Source: Nostoc sp. UHCC 0302 (GTDB lineage Bacteria > Cyanobacteriota > Cyanobacteriia > Cyanobacteriales > Nostocaceae). From it: a stretch of 64,000 nt of DNA. The translations under genes and the position numbers were made by a program. Location of the stretch: the NCBI RefSeq assembly GCF_038096175.1, contig NZ_CP151099.1, positions 8,224,001 through 8,288,000 of the forward strand, read 5' to 3'. Positions 27,945 through 37,813 of the stretch are shown here, one piece after another. The notes under the pieces are model-generated. The model had not been told where the DNA came from and did not search any database. It saw only the letters and a list, made by a program, of their open reading frames with translations. Position 1 is the first letter of the stretch. Every line of letters begins with the position of its first letter.

Positions 27945-28799
27945 ATGCTACAAGCTTTAATTGAGCCTTTACAGTACGGCTTTATGCAGCGATCGCTCGT
28001 AATTGCCATTTTAGTAGGTTTGTTATGTGCTGTTGTTGGCAGCTACTTGATGGTGCAGCGATTAGCACTGCTGGGTGATGCTATCAGTCACTCAGTTTTG
28101 CCAGGACTTGCGATCGCTTTCATGGTGGGAGCGAATATTTTTGTCGGCGCATTTATTGCTGGTGTTCTCAGTACAATGGCGATCGCCTGGATTAGAACGC
28201 GATCGCCTATTAAAGAAGATGCAGCAATGGGGATAGTTTTCTCTGCATTCTTTGCCCTTGGGATTACCCTAATTACAGTAGTTCAAAAAGATAATAAAAT
28301 CGACCTCAACCACTTCCTCTTCGGTAACATTCTCGGCGTTACTATTGATGAAGTACGAGATACAGCTATTATTGCCGTTATTGTTTTAGTGGTTGTTCTT
28401 TTATTATATAAAGAACTTTTATTTTACACATTTGACCCTTTAGGCGCTCAAGCCGCAGGATTGCCAGTCAATCGGCTAAACTTTGGATTGATGGTATTGA
28501 TTGCTTTAACAATAGTCGCCAGCATGAAAGCCGTAGGTGTAATTTTAGTACTATCACTTTTGATTACGCCAGGGGCAACCGCCTATTTATTAGTTAAACG
28601 CCTCAATCAAGTAATGATTTTAGGTGCAGTAATCGGGGTATTTTCTAGCATTAGTGGTATGTACCTCAGCTACTTTTATAATTTGCCCTCTGGCCCTGCG
28701 ATCGTGTTAGTTGTATCCGGATTATTTGTATTAGCATTACTCTTTAGTCCCAAACATGGTATTTTTACCATGAAGCGCAAAGAAGTATTGACTGAATAA
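27945..28799 (+). CDS. mntB: metal ABC transporter permease
   Basis: 284 residues with eight or nine predicted TM helices. The ABC-3 family motifs are present: RLALLGDAISHSVLPGLAIA near the N-terminus and AVGVILVLSLLITPGATAYL toward the C-terminus. The substrate follows from the paired binding protein (Mn most likely). It follows mntA in the same direction. A terminator-like hairpin comes after the stop. Three HIP1 sites lie within the first 260 bp. Confidence 0.9.
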   Translation: MLQALIEPLQYGFMQRSLVIAILVGLLCAVVGSYLMVQRLALLGDAISHSVLPGLAIAFMVGANIFVGAFIAGVLSTMAIAWIRTRSPIKEDAAMGIVFSAFFALGITLITVVQKDNKIDLNHFLFGNILGVTIDEVRDTAIIAVIVLVVVLLLYKELLFYTFDPLGAQAAGLPVNRLNFGLMVLIALTIVASMKAVGVILVLSLLITPGATAYLLVKRLNQVMILGAVIGVFSSISGMYLSYFYNLPSGPAIVLVVSGLFVLALLFSPKHGIFTMKRKEVLTE

Positions 28800-28820
28800 C
28801 TCGTAATTATTGATACAATA

Positions 28821-28842
28821 TAGGATGGGTATCACCCACCCT
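28821..28842 (+). terminator. hairpin after mntB
   Basis: TAGGATGGGT and ACCCACCCTA (28833-28842) pair with one mismatch around a 2-base loop, 20 bp past the mntB stop. No long T-run follows, so it could act as a transcript-end stabiliser rather than a classical terminator. Confidence 0.45.
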
Positions 28843-28881
28843 ACATATATTTAAAAATCAAATATCATTCGTGTATTACAG

Positions 28882-29565
28882 TTAGATACTTCTTACTTTT
28901 TTACGTTTACGCGAAAAATGCCAACCAATACTGTAAGCACCGAATACCAATAAAGCCAAACTAAAATCGGGTTCTGGAACAGCAGATACACTATCAGAAC
29001 TAATCGCTACACCAAAGTCTTTTTTTAAGTCTACATTATCATCAAATGCGCTATCAGCAGCACCAATAAATAAAAATTGTGCATTTGTGGGAACTTTTAC
29101 GACAATACTATTAAAACTGTCATTACTAAAACTGTCGCCACGTGAGACGTAAAAAATACTATTATCTAAACATTGATTTGGTAGGCAACCGTTTGGCACA
29201 ATTGCATGAATAGCACCCGGAACTCTCTCCGTTGTCGCACCATTGTAATAGCCACTGCTAGCTAGCAATGTATTGTTAGTACTGAAAACAGCCCACATTG
29301 CTCTAAAATATTCGTTATTAGGATCACCAAAGGGAGAAAAACTTCCAAATTGCTCCAGTTTAATTGTGTCATCTGTCTTAATTCCCAATTCTTTTAAAGA
29401 AAAGGGTACGCTATTAACACTTGATGAATACGAAGAAATGAAACTTGCAGCAGGGTTGATGTTGAATTTTACTGTTCCTGCTTGAGCAATATCGTTTTTT
29501 ACTACTACTAAGCTTAATACGCCGCTAGCAGTCGCAACTAACAATTTGCTAAATAAATTAGTCAT
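28882..29565 (-). CDS. PEP-CTERM sorting-domain protein
   Basis: 227 residues. A signal peptide (LLVATASGVLSLVVV, then AQA) is followed by a beta-rich exported domain, and the C-terminus has the PEP-CTERM tripartite signal: VPEPDF, a TM helix (LALLVFGAYSIGW) and basic residues (RKRKK). Proteins with this tail are sorted and cleaved by exosortase, usually in exopolysaccharide-producing bacteria. The mature domain's function is unknown. It is convergent with mntB. Confidence 0.85.
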   Translation of the reverse strand: MTNLFSKLLVATASGVLSLVVVKNDIAQAGTVKFNINPAASFISSYSSSVNSVPFSLKELGIKTDDTIKLEQFGSFSPFGDPNNEYFRAMWAVFSTNNTLLASSGYYNGATTERVPGAIHAIVPNGCLPNQCLDNSIFYVSRGDSFSNDSFNSIVVKVPTNAQFLFIGAADSAFDDNVDLKKDFGVAISSDSVSAVPEPDFSLALLVFGAYSIGWHFSRKRKKVRSI

Positions 29566-30095
29566 TTTCTTATCTTTAAAAAAGGTTGATATCCAAGCCG
29601 TAATTAATCGTCAATGACTGAAGCCAATCCAAGAGCAAACTATTATTAAACAAGTGAGCTGTTTCACTTTATAGGTATATTCAATAACTTAACACTATGT
29701 GTATTTTACTACAAAGGTTATAATTTTAAATCTGTTAATAGATGCTTGACAAGCAACAAAAATAGTGTTTTTTAACATTATTGTAGAATATCAGGTTTGA
29801 ATGGCAAGTATTACCCATTTCATAAAAATTGTCCTCAAGCAACTGGTGCAAGATGTCATGTTTCAAGAGTCTGCCAATAGCACGAGGTCAAGGAAGTTTG
29901 GCATTTATGGATGCTATGTAGCTCATTCCCTAGATATAGCACTGTTTTATTGTTTGATATTATACTTTTAATTGCTTCGGAGTGACGAAGCGATCGCCCA
30001 TAACCATACAGACTCTTTTGGCTGTGCTGGTATCTATACAAAAAATAATTGCTAGTTCGGCTAAGCTGACAACAGCAGTTTTAATCCTCAAAACA
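29566..30095. other. AT-rich spacer between divergent genes
   Basis: About 530 bp. I see no gene; the longest frames are out of context. The segment just before the HAD gene is GC-richer and contains one HIP1 core (GCGATCGC near 29990). Confidence 0.45.
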
Positions 30096-30881
30096 ATGAC
30101 AGCAAGTAGTCCCACAATTTTAGCCCTGGACTTTGATGGAGTGATTTGCGACGGACTAATTGAATATTTTGAGGTAGCGTGGCATACCTACTGTCAAATT
30201 TGGACGCCTGCTAATGACACACCACCAGATGATTTAGCTTTAAGATTCTATCGTTTACGACCTGTGATTGAAACAGGTTGGGAAATGCCTGTTTTAATCA
30301 AAGCCTTGGTAGATGGAATTCCTGATGAAAAAATACTTCAGGAATGGTTAAGCATAGCACCACAAATATTGTTAGAAGACAAGTTACAAGCAAAAGAAAT
30401 TGGTGTAAAGTTAGACAATCAACGGGATGAATGGATTGCCACAGATTTAGACAGCTGGCTGAGTCTGCATAGATTTTATCCGGGTGTAGTAGAAAAAATC
30501 AAAGTAACTATTGCCAGTGCAGTTGAGCTATTTATCATCACCACTAAAGAAGGGCGTTTTGTGCAGCAGTTATTGCAAAAAGAAGGGGTGAATTTACCAC
30601 CAGCAGTAATTTTTGGTAAAGAAGTCAAGCGTCCCAAGTACGAAATATTGCGAGAATTAAAGCAGCAAGCAGCAGAAAAGAAAGTTAGTGTATGGTTTGT
30701 GGAAGACAGACTCAAGACGTTGCACTTAGTTCAACAGCAACCAGACCTTGAGGACGTGAAACTCTTCTTGGCAGACTGGGGCTATAATACCCAAACAGAA
30801 AGGAAAGCCGCCAAAGATGATCCACGAATTCAGCTGTTATCCCTTTCTCAGTTTGCTAAAGACTTTTATGCTTGGCTTTAA
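30096..30881 (+). CDS. HAD-superfamily hydrolase
   Basis: 261 residues from ATG 30096 (MTASSPTILALDFDGVICDG). Motif I is LDFDGVICD with the nucleophile Asp and the acid/base Asp two residues on; motif II is FIITTKEG; the motif III Lys lies near GKEVKRPKYEIL, and motif IV is FVEDRLKTL. This is a cyanobacterial branch of phosphatase-like HAD proteins; the substrate is unknown. Frame upstream to GTG 29982 lacks conserved character. Repeats follow before nurA. Confidence 0.87.
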   Translation: MTASSPTILALDFDGVICDGLIEYFEVAWHTYCQIWTPANDTPPDDLALRFYRLRPVIETGWEMPVLIKALVDGIPDEKILQEWLSIAPQILLEDKLQAKEIGVKLDNQRDEWIATDLDSWLSLHRFYPGVVEKIKVTIASAVELFIITTKEGRFVQQLLQKEGVNLPPAVIFGKEVKRPKYEILRELKQQAAEKKVSVWFVEDRLKTLHLVQQQPDLEDVKLFLADWGYNTQTERKAAKDDPRIQLLSLSQFAKDFYAWL

Positions 30882-30884
30882 TTA

Positions 30885-31060
30885 ACTCAAGGATGAGGGG
30901 CATGGGGCATTAAGAGTGCTGAGTCAAGAGTAGAGACGCGATTATACTCTTACGAGAAGCCCAAGCAGAGCGTCTACGCGTCTGTACAGTAGTTAGGATA
31001 TTGCCCCTGCCCCCCTGCTCCCTGTCCCTCCCCTCCCTACTCCCCACTCCCTACTCATAT
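30885..31060. repeat. repeat-rich spacer before the NurA gene
   Basis: A copy of the GTAGAGACGCGAT...CGCGTCTGT palindrome (30932-30987) is interrupted by about 35 bp of the GC-rich dispersed repeat type (ACGAGAAGCCCAAGCAGAGCG). It is followed by a polypyrimidine tract (31005-31051: CCCCTGCCCCCCTGCTCCCT and further CCT/CTCCC units) ending just before ATG 31063. Confidence 0.65.
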
Positions 31061-31062
31061 AT

Positions 31063-32238
31063 ATGCTTGACCTGACAAAACTAGCAAAACAAATGCAGGG
31101 TTTAAGTCAGCATCTTACTTTAGAAGCTGCTGCCAGTCGCCAACGTTTAGAATTGGCTCAACAATATCTCAAAAATGCTTACGAATCTCAACAAGATTTA
31201 ATTTCTCGCCAAGAAAAATGGCGAGATCGCATTCTCTTTGCTAACGCTACCCCCATTGAGCCGCTAGAAACCTCGATTGATATCCCAGTTCCCCCGAAAG
31301 TACATACTGTTATCGCTACTGATGGTTCGCAAATTGCCCCTAATCATCACGAAATTGCTTATTGCTATCTCTTAAATATTGGGAGAGTAGTCTTACATTA
31401 CGGCCAAAACCGCCATCCACTACTCGATAGTTTGCCAGAAGTATTTTATCGCCCCGAAGATTTATATATGTCTCGGCAATGGGGAATTAGAACCGAGGAA
31501 TGGATGAGTTTTCGCCGTACTGCTTCGGAAACAACGGTGTTGGCAGAACTTGCGTGTGAAGCCAAGGGAGAAGCACCAACGTTAGCAATGGTGGATGGTT
31601 CGTTAATTTATTGGTTTTTAGAACAGTTGCCAATTGATGCACGCGATCGCATCTTACCCCCTATCTTGGAAGCTTGGCAGCAGATGCGTGATGCTCAAAT
31701 TCCTTTGATGGGATATCTTAGCGCCTCTCGTAATATCGAAGGCATCAACTTTTTGCGTTTGTTGGCTTGTATCCATCCAGCACCAGACTGTAAAAGTTAT
31801 TGCCCAAATCAGTTAGAAAAAGTACCTTGTAAAGTTTTTGAACAGTTGCGAGATACTTCCCTTTGGACAACCAGACTTAAACCTGGACAACGCGGTTGTC
31901 TATGGCGGAGTAACACTCCTATTCTCGAACTTTACGGAGACCAAACTATTTACTTTTGCTACGTCCATGTTGGCACTGAAATTGCCCGCATCGAAATTCC
32001 TGCATGGGTAGCAGAAAATGCAACTATGTTTGATCAAGCACTAGGGCTGATGCTGGCACAAGTGCAGAAAGGATATGGCTACCCCGTAGCGATCGCGGAA
32101 GCTCATAATCAAGCGGTAGTCAAAGGTGGGGATAAAACGCGTTTCTTTGCCCTCCTCGAACAACAAATGATTAAAGCTGGTTTGAGAAATGTGGGAACTT
32201 CCTACAAAGAAGCTAGAAAGCGGGGAAGTATTGCTTAA
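31063..32238 (+). CDS. NurA-domain nuclease
   Basis: 391 residues. The NurA fold is shown by VIATDGSQIAPNHHEIAYC (metal-binding Asp), TLAMVDGSLIYWFLEQLP, and AIAEAHNQAVVKGGDKTRFF near the C-terminus. NurA is a 5'-3' nuclease that partners the HerA helicase in archaeal DNA-end resection; bacterial homologues are less studied. The N-terminal 60 residues are a coiled-coil-like helix. No herA gene is in the window. A pyrimidine-rich repeat abuts the start. The IS982 copy 1 follows 34 bp after the stop. Confidence 0.88.
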   Translation: MLDLTKLAKQMQGLSQHLTLEAAASRQRLELAQQYLKNAYESQQDLISRQEKWRDRILFANATPIEPLETSIDIPVPPKVHTVIATDGSQIAPNHHEIAYCYLLNIGRVVLHYGQNRHPLLDSLPEVFYRPEDLYMSRQWGIRTEEWMSFRRTASETTVLAELACEAKGEAPTLAMVDGSLIYWFLEQLPIDARDRILPPILEAWQQMRDAQIPLMGYLSASRNIEGINFLRLLACIHPAPDCKSYCPNQLEKVPCKVFEQLRDTSLWTTRLKPGQRGCLWRSNTPILELYGDQTIYFCYVHVGTEIARIEIPAWVAENATMFDQALGLMLAQVQKGYGYPVAIAEAHNQAVVKGGDKTRFFALLEQQMIKAGLRNVGTSYKEARKRGSIA

Positions 32239-32286
32239 ATAAGCTGTTAATGAATTTATTTAGTTAATATTTAACCTGAGTTCGGG

Positions 32287-32775
32287 TTAAGCAGATTGAG
32301 GTAAAAGCCATTCCATTTGAAGGCTGGGTTTGTTAGGTTGATGGCAATAAGCGATTAATCCGCACAGAACGTTAACGCAGAAATTAACGGGGCTTCGGTG
32401 TCTAGAATGTTCGATTTGAGAAATATTCTTAAGTTGATCGTTAATAGTCTCAATAATGGAGCGTTTACGGGATAAGAGCTTATCATGGAGATGCATCAAA
32501 TAGTTTTTCATGTTGCGACGGGGTTTGGCAAAAAATTTAATGTCGAACTCTTGCAAAAGTTGAGAAGCCAGTTTTTGAGAGACATATCCGCGATACCTTC
32601 GGTAAGCTTCGCTAACGCCAAATATTTTGCCAAACAGATCACTGAGGAAATCGGGAACTGGTTGACGGTCATCAATATTACCAGGAGTAAGAACCACATT
32701 TAAGAGTTGACCAAGTTCATTGACGACTTTTATGTTGCTTAAACCCGAAAAACCAATCCACAGAAGTCTTTCCAC
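32287..32775 (-). pseudogene. IS982 transposase, C-terminal part (copy 1)
   Basis: 162 codons in the second frame, carrying VVNELGQLLNVVLTPGNIDD (second catalytic Asp), and RSIIETINDQLKNISQIEHS (Glu) of the IS982 DDE core. It overlaps the upstream part by 59 bp. Joined to it by a +1 shift near an AAAA (HK then VVNELG), it would restore a full transposase of about 290 residues. Confidence 0.75.
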
Positions 32776-33187
32776 GAACTGCTAAACCTTCAAAAACCTT
32801 ATGCCGAGAAATCCGACGATTATGGCAGACCTTCAGACATGTTGAATCGATAAAACCGATACCCGTACACCGTCCAAAACAATGCTTCAGGTAAACGCAC
32901 AAAGGTATCAAGGTTGATGGTATCCATTCAATGAATCGTTGATAACTCGGCAGTCCCGGAAAAGCACAACTCCATTGCTGTTTGACATGATTCAAATAAA
33001 AATGCTTGAAATTCCGGTAGTGATTTTGATGAAATGCAATCAGTATCGTCATTATTTCACTCAAACACAGACTTCTAGCCCGAATCCGTCTTATTCCTCG
33101 ATGTACCAACAGCTTTTTGTGCCATTGGCTTTCAAACGCCTTACAAAAATCATCTACATGGCAGAACAAAAATTCTAAACTAAACAT
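32717..33187 (-). pseudogene. IS982 transposase, N-terminal part (copy 1)
   Basis: 156 codons: MFSLEFLFCHVDDFCKAFES, RSLCLSEIMTILIAFHQNHY, TGIGFIDSTCLKVCHNRRIS (first catalytic Asp), then SVDWFFGFKQHKSRQ and a stop. The stop follows the frame change. Either a fixed frameshift mutation or programmed frameshifting. Confidence 0.75.
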
Positions 33188-33306
33188 AGGACAGGTGCTG
33201 GATTTGACGTTATTTTCAGCTTACTACCTGTCCCTTTCCTTATCCCGAACTCAGGTTACATAGGTGATCCACCGCGCAAATTATCTTGTCCCAAACCTAT
33301 TGTTTC

Positions 33307-33462
33307 AACGCGAGTTCGACAAACCTCTCCCTGCCTTGAACTTTAGTTCAAGTCTGTCCCTCTCCGAGTCGGAGAGGAACGGTTTTGCGTAGTAAAACCA
33401 GGGAGAGGTTTCTTTATTAAGTTAATTAGGGGACAGGATATGACCCCTCAAACTCACATTGT
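33307..33462. mobile_element. MITE-like element B
   Basis: The left end CGCGAGTTCGACAAACCTCT and the right end, reverse-complemented CAATGTGAGTTTGA, match the ends of element A with some decay. Inside are CCTCTCCGAGTCGGAGAGG and further self-complementary CTC/GAG stretches. It ends 1-2 bp from the ftsH stop and 49 bp after IS copy 1. Confidence 0.65.
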
Positions 33463-33463
33463 T

Positions 33464-35368
33464 TTACGATTGATTAGTTGCTAGTTCAGATACAGCAACT
33501 TTTTCATCGGCTATTTGGGCATTTTCGACAACAATTTTGCGGAATAGTTCGCCCTCAATTGTCTCCTGCTCGGCTAATAAATCTACTAAACGTTCCAATA
33601 CTGTACGGTTTTCTTCCAACAATTCTTTTGCCTTGATGTAAGCATGATTGACAATTTCACGGACTTGTGAATCAATTTTGGCGGCAATTTCCTCAGAATA
33701 GTCTGATTTATTCATCCAGTCACGCCCCAAAAAGACCTCTCCGCTTTGATTTTCCAAGGATAATGGGCCTAAGTTTGACATCCCGAACCGTGTCACCATC
33801 TGCCGCGCCATTCCCGTCACCTGTTGCAAGTCGTTGCCTGCACCTGTGGTCACTTCTGGCTTACCAAAAACAATTTCTTCAGCAGCGCGACCACCCAAAG
33901 TTGCAGTAATTCTGGCTTTGAGTTGAGAACGAGAAATTAATCCCTGTTCTTCGTTGGGAGTAAACCAAGTTAATCCGAGTGCTTGCCCTCGTGGGATCAG
34001 AGTGACTTTCTGCACGGGGTCATGGTCTTTGAGTAATGTGCCGACTAAGGCGTGTCCAACTTCATGGTAGGCAATCAAACGCTTGTTCTTGCTATCTACC
34101 AAAGCTGTACCTTCCATCCCCGCAACTACCCGGTCTACAGCATCATCAATTTCTAAAAGAGTGACAGCTTCTTTGCGTCTCCTAGCGGTGAGAATAGCAG
34201 CTTCGTTGAGCAAGTTGGCTAAGTCTGCGCCAGTAAAACCAGGAGTGCGACGAGCGATCGCTTCTAATGAGACACTAGGATCAATTTTCTTATTGCGCGC
34301 ATGAACTTTCAAAATTTCCAAACGCCCTTTGAGATCCGGTGCATCTACAATTACCTGTCTGTCAAAGCGTCCTGGTCTGAGTAGTGCAGCATCCAGTACA
34401 TCTGGGCGGTTGGTAGCAGCAATAATAATGATACCTGTATTACCTTCAAACCCATCCATCTCGGTAAGCAATTGGTTGAGGGTTTGTTCGCGTTCGTCGT
34501 TACCGCCACCGATACCAGCACCCCGTTGCCTTCCTACGGCGTCAATTTCATCGATAAATATTAAGCAAGGGGCATTGTCTTTAGCTTTCTTGAACAGGTC
34601 ACGCACGCGGGATGCACCGACACCCACGAACATTTCCACAAATTCCGAACCAGAAATACTAAAAAATGGTACTCCAGCTTCTCCAGCGATCGCTTTTGCT
34701 AGTAAGGTTTTACCTGTACCAGGAGGGCCAACTAACAGCACTCCTTTGGGAATACGTGCGCCTACAGCGGTAAATCTTTCTGGCTGTTTGAGGAACGTAA
34801 CAACTTCTTGCAGTTCTTCTTTAGCTTCTTCCACCCCTGCTACGTCGTCAAACTTAACTCCAGTTTTGGCTTCCATCTGGAAACGAGCGCGGGATTTGCC
34901 AAAATTCATCGCTTGGCTAGAGGCATTGGTAGAGCGCCGCAGGAACAATAACATTAAAGCTACCAGCGGCAAAATCCACATAAGATTGATCAACAGTCCC
35001 ACAGCAGCCCGACTGTTGGCAGAGGAAACCTCGCCAAAATCAATATTCTTTTGTTTAAGTATGTTGATTAGCTCTGTGTTTTGCGCTAAAAGTCTTACCT
35101 GTAGAGGTGGTGCATCCGGCTTCTGCCCCTCTAGATACACCCTTGCTATCTGTTCCGTTTCGTCAAGCTCTACTTTTTTGACTTCCCTTTGCTTCGCTTT
35201 CTTGATCAACTCACCATAAGTTAGGGTGTCGCGCTCTGCCTTTTGCGCTAAGGCGGGAGTACCCCCGAAAATACCCGGCAACATGATCAAACTTGCTGCT
35301 AGCGCACCAGCCCAAGCAAGGCGCTTTGGTGACTGTTTATTCAATGCCTTTTTTCCCAAATTTGTCAT
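33464..35368 (-). CDS. ftsH: ATP-dependent zinc metalloprotease FtsH
   Basis: 634 residues. A leader/TM segment (18-42, ending ALAQ), a lumenal/periplasmic domain, then a second TM (about 122-144). The AAA module has Walker A GPPGTGKT (214-221), Walker B FIDEID (271-276) and the second region of homology; HEVGH at 435-439 with a downstream Asp binds the catalytic zinc. FtsH degrades damaged membrane proteins, notably photosystem II D1 in cyanobacteria. Which FtsH paralogue this is cannot be told without alignment. The gene is monocistronic, with MITE B at its 3' end. Confidence 0.95.
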   Translation of the reverse strand: MTNLGKKALNKQSPKRLAWAGALAASLIMLPGIFGGTPALAQKAERDTLTYGELIKKAKQREVKKVELDETEQIARVYLEGQKPDAPPLQVRLLAQNTELINILKQKNIDFGEVSSANSRAAVGLLINLMWILPLVALMLLFLRRSTNASSQAMNFGKSRARFQMEAKTGVKFDDVAGVEEAKEELQEVVTFLKQPERFTAVGARIPKGVLLVGPPGTGKTLLAKAIAGEAGVPFFSISGSEFVEMFVGVGASRVRDLFKKAKDNAPCLIFIDEIDAVGRQRGAGIGGGNDEREQTLNQLLTEMDGFEGNTGIIIIAATNRPDVLDAALLRPGRFDRQVIVDAPDLKGRLEILKVHARNKKIDPSVSLEAIARRTPGFTGADLANLLNEAAILTARRRKEAVTLLEIDDAVDRVVAGMEGTALVDSKNKRLIAYHEVGHALVGTLLKDHDPVQKVTLIPRGQALGLTWFTPNEEQGLISRSQLKARITATLGGRAAEEIVFGKPEVTTGAGNDLQQVTGMARQMVTRFGMSNLGPLSLENQSGEVFLGRDWMNKSDYSEEIAAKIDSQVREIVNHAYIKAKELLEENRTVLERLVDLLAEQETIEGELFRKIVVENAQIADEKVAVSELATNQS

Positions 35369-35845
35369 AATAATTACCTTTTGTCTGTTGGCATAAGCTG
35401 AGCGCTGGTTTTATGCCTATTCTTCTAGCAAAAATCGCAATAACTGGAAATTACAGTTTTCTTATCTAGTCTAACTTCCATATAAAAGCATTCCCAAGTC
35501 TCTTCTGGCTCTAGCATCAACTCGATTAGGTTGGATAATTTTACTCCCCAGTCAGATGACAACCAAGTCAGCCTAATATTGCACTCATTAATAGGCTGAA
35601 TGTTTAGTAACTATTGTGACAAAATTTTCCCTGTCTTGAAAATGGATATAAGGGTTTAGGGGAAAGACTTTTTCATCCCCTTATTGTAGGTGAAAAGTCT
35701 GTGGAAGCATATATTCAAAATTTATGGAAACTCTAATTTGACACATTACGATACAAATCGCTAAAATAGCCATAGTCGTAATGACTTCATTTTTTAAGAA
35801 ATCTTGGTAATATTTAGCTAGCTAGTAGTTTATGGGTGAATTATT
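35369..35845. other. divergent promoter region of ftsH and a flavin reductase
   Basis: About 480 bp without coding sequence. It includes a short imperfect repeat (GACTTTTTCATCCCC...GGTGAAAAGTCTG, 35666-35701) able to form a hairpin: AAGACTTTTTCA pairs in part with TGAAAAGTCT. This could be a regulatory structure or a terminator. Confidence 0.4.
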
Positions 35846-36391
35846 ATGGTGAGAATTGTTGGCATTGGTGGTAGTTTAAGACCTAACTCCTATACCCAGA
35901 TTGCTTTGCAGGTTGCAGCCCAAAGGATAGAAGCCCTCGGTGCAGAAGTAGAAATTCTTGATTTACGGCAATTGCAACTACCGTTTTGCACTGGCGCAAA
36001 AGAGTATCCAGAGTATCCAGATGTTCAGCGATTGCAAGATACTGTTACTCGCGCCGATGGATTAATTTTAGCGACACCTGAGTATCATGGGAGCGTTAGC
36101 GGTGTCATTAAAAACGCCCTTGATTTGATGAGCTTTAATGAACTGTCTGGTAAAGTGACGGGATTGATTAGTGTTTTAGGGGGCCAATCTAATAGTAATG
36201 CGCTCAACGACTTACGGCTGATTATGCGTTGGGTACATGGTTGGGTAATTCCTGAACAAATTGCCATTGGACAAGCTTGGGGTGCTTTCAATCCTGAAGG
36301 GAAGCTAACAGATGAGAAACTCTCCCAAAGGTTCGATGAGTTTGCTCAAAGTTTAGTTGATAACACTCGCAAGCTGCGAGGAGTTAATTAA
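35846..36391 (+). CDS. NADPH-dependent FMN reductase family protein
   Basis: 181 residues of flavodoxin-like fold. IVGIGGSLRPNSYTQIAL is the FMN phosphate loop, and ATPEYHGSVSGVIKNALD the isoalloxazine-contact loop, both typical of the SsuE/azoreductase branch. It would reduce FMN or quinones with NAD(P)H; the physiological acceptor is unknown. The gene converges on the ferrochelatase-like gene. Confidence 0.9.
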   Translation: MVRIVGIGGSLRPNSYTQIALQVAAQRIEALGAEVEILDLRQLQLPFCTGAKEYPEYPDVQRLQDTVTRADGLILATPEYHGSVSGVIKNALDLMSFNELSGKVTGLISVLGGQSNSNALNDLRLIMRWVHGWVIPEQIAIGQAWGAFNPEGKLTDEKLSQRFDEFAQSLVDNTRKLRGVN

Positions 36392-36396
36392 AAAAT

Positions 36397-36426
36397 GTAG
36401 GGTAGGCAAAACTTTGCCCACCCCAC
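36397..36426. terminator. hairpin between convergent genes
   Basis: GTAGGGTAGGCAAA and TTTGCCCACCCCAC pair with two mismatches around a 2-base loop, between two convergent stops. A-rich and T-rich flanks make it a plausible bidirectional terminator. Confidence 0.55.
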
Positions 36427-36445
36427 AATTCACAACTCCTCACTT

Positions 36446-37564
36446 TTAATGGTGATGATGGTGGTGATGATGTCCAGTTAGCTGAGGATTAACTGTCGCT
36501 CCTTGCTCACTCTTCAATTCAGCAATATGAGCATCCGCCCATTGGGCTGCCATTGCTAAGAATTCTGGATGGTCGTTAACGCACGCCATTTGCACGTAGT
36601 CCACATCAGGATGTTTCTTCTCCAAAGCATGGATGATGTGATGTACATCCAGTAGAGTTTCGTGGTTTTCTGTGGCAAAACCAATTGGCATAAATATCAA
36701 TACTTTTGCGCCCAATTGAATGAGGTTTTGTGCTGCTTGTTGTGCGTTTGGCAGCGTCCACTCAATTAGGGGTGTATCGTGGTTGAGCCAACCTACGGAG
36801 ATTAAAGGATAACGGTTAATTAACTTATCCCGTACCAAATCGTATAGTGCTTGACTTTCAGTAATCCCAGAGGTAAATCCTTTGGCTTTGTGGGGACAAC
36901 CGTGGTTCATTAGCACAATGCCAATTTGGGAAGGTAGGTAAGCTGTGGCCAAATCAGCGTTAATTTTATCCTCAACCAAATGAGCCATCAAATCGATGTA
37001 GGCTGGTTCGTTGAAGAAAGAAGGAATGTAACGTTGTGCTTTAACCCAATGTTCTTCACCATCAGTCAACTCGGCTAAAGCATTGTTAACTTGCTCGATC
37101 GCAATTCCACTAGTAAAGATAGAATCAACAACCAGCAGTGGGTAAATTAGAATTTTGTCAAACCCTTGGTCTTTGATTTCTGTTAAAACTTGCTTGGGCA
37201 AGAAAGGGGCGCAGAAGTTGAAAGCTTTGAAAACTTGGACACCATTACCCCATTTTTCTTGTAAAAGCTTCTCAATTCCAGCCCGCTGCTTTTCAAAGAT
37301 GGCGTTGTGTGGAGAGATAAAATCATGATGTGTGTGTCCCCACTCATGGCGATCAAATAACGCCAAAAGTCTTGCCAATGGTGGATAAATCCAGGTTGGC
37401 ACTGGTGCAAATTTTGCTGTAAGTAGATTTAAAGCCTGTTCGTTATAGTTGGCAAAATCTTCGTAGCTTTCGACTTCACCATAGCCCATGAGCAGTACAG
37501 CTACACGGTCTTGACCTGATAGATGCTCGTGATTATGTTGTAGTTTTTCTGGCGTGGCTACCAC
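36446..37564 (-). CDS. ferrochelatase-family protein with C-terminal His8 tail
   Basis: 372 residues. The class-II chelatase fold is indicated by VAVLLMGYGEVESYEDF, IGIVLMNHGCPHKAKGFTSG (in the position of the ferrochelatase catalytic His) and IFMPIGFATENHETLLDVHH (in the position of the conserved Glu). It diverges from standard HemH and lacks the chlorophyll-binding-like C-terminal helix usual for cyanobacterial HemH. Instead it ends in TGHHHHHHHH, a natural octahistidine directly at the stop. A metal-chelatase or metal-binding role is inferred; the tetrapyrrole substrate is unknown. The C-terminal tail overlaps repeated GATGATGGTGGTGATGATG. Confidence 0.8.
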   Translation of the reverse strand: MVATPEKLQHNHEHLSGQDRVAVLLMGYGEVESYEDFANYNEQALNLLTAKFAPVPTWIYPPLARLLALFDRHEWGHTHHDFISPHNAIFEKQRAGIEKLLQEKWGNGVQVFKAFNFCAPFLPKQVLTEIKDQGFDKILIYPLLVVDSIFTSGIAIEQVNNALAELTDGEEHWVKAQRYIPSFFNEPAYIDLMAHLVEDKINADLATAYLPSQIGIVLMNHGCPHKAKGFTSGITESQALYDLVRDKLINRYPLISVGWLNHDTPLIEWTLPNAQQAAQNLIQLGAKVLIFMPIGFATENHETLLDVHHIIHALEKKHPDVDYVQMACVNDHPEFLAMAAQWADAHIAELKSEQGATVNPQLTGHHHHHHHH

Positions 37565-37813
37565 AGTGAGTTCCTCAATCTAACCAAACTAAAGAGAATT
37601 CGGGAATAGCTTGATTATTTCCCTTACTCATACTCGTAACATCCTATCCCATCCGGGGGGATAGGACGGGTAAAAAATGAAAATAATACATCAAAAGACA
37701 TACTGCGGTTATTACTATTTAGGTAGTGATTAAGAAACTATTTCCCAGTAACTGATTTGTGTCATCTTTAATAATTGTTTAATAATTAACTAAAGCTACT
37801 AAATAAAAAACGG

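Larger units (their letters stand above)
32272..33258 (-). mobile_element. IS982-family insertion sequence, copy 1 (987 bp)
   Basis: The ends are inverted repeats TAACCTGAGTTCGGG (left, 32272 on) and the same with GGGATAAGG inside at the right (ending 33258). The same element occurs inverted at 48710-49696 with equal length and identical encoded proteins. The transposase is split over two frames. No clear target duplication was seen. Confidence 0.88.

Noticed and set aside
34329-35219. 296-codon plus-strand frame opposite ftsH
   Set aside because: Ser/Pro-rich shadow of the FtsH reading frame; ftsH motifs are complete on the minus strand.
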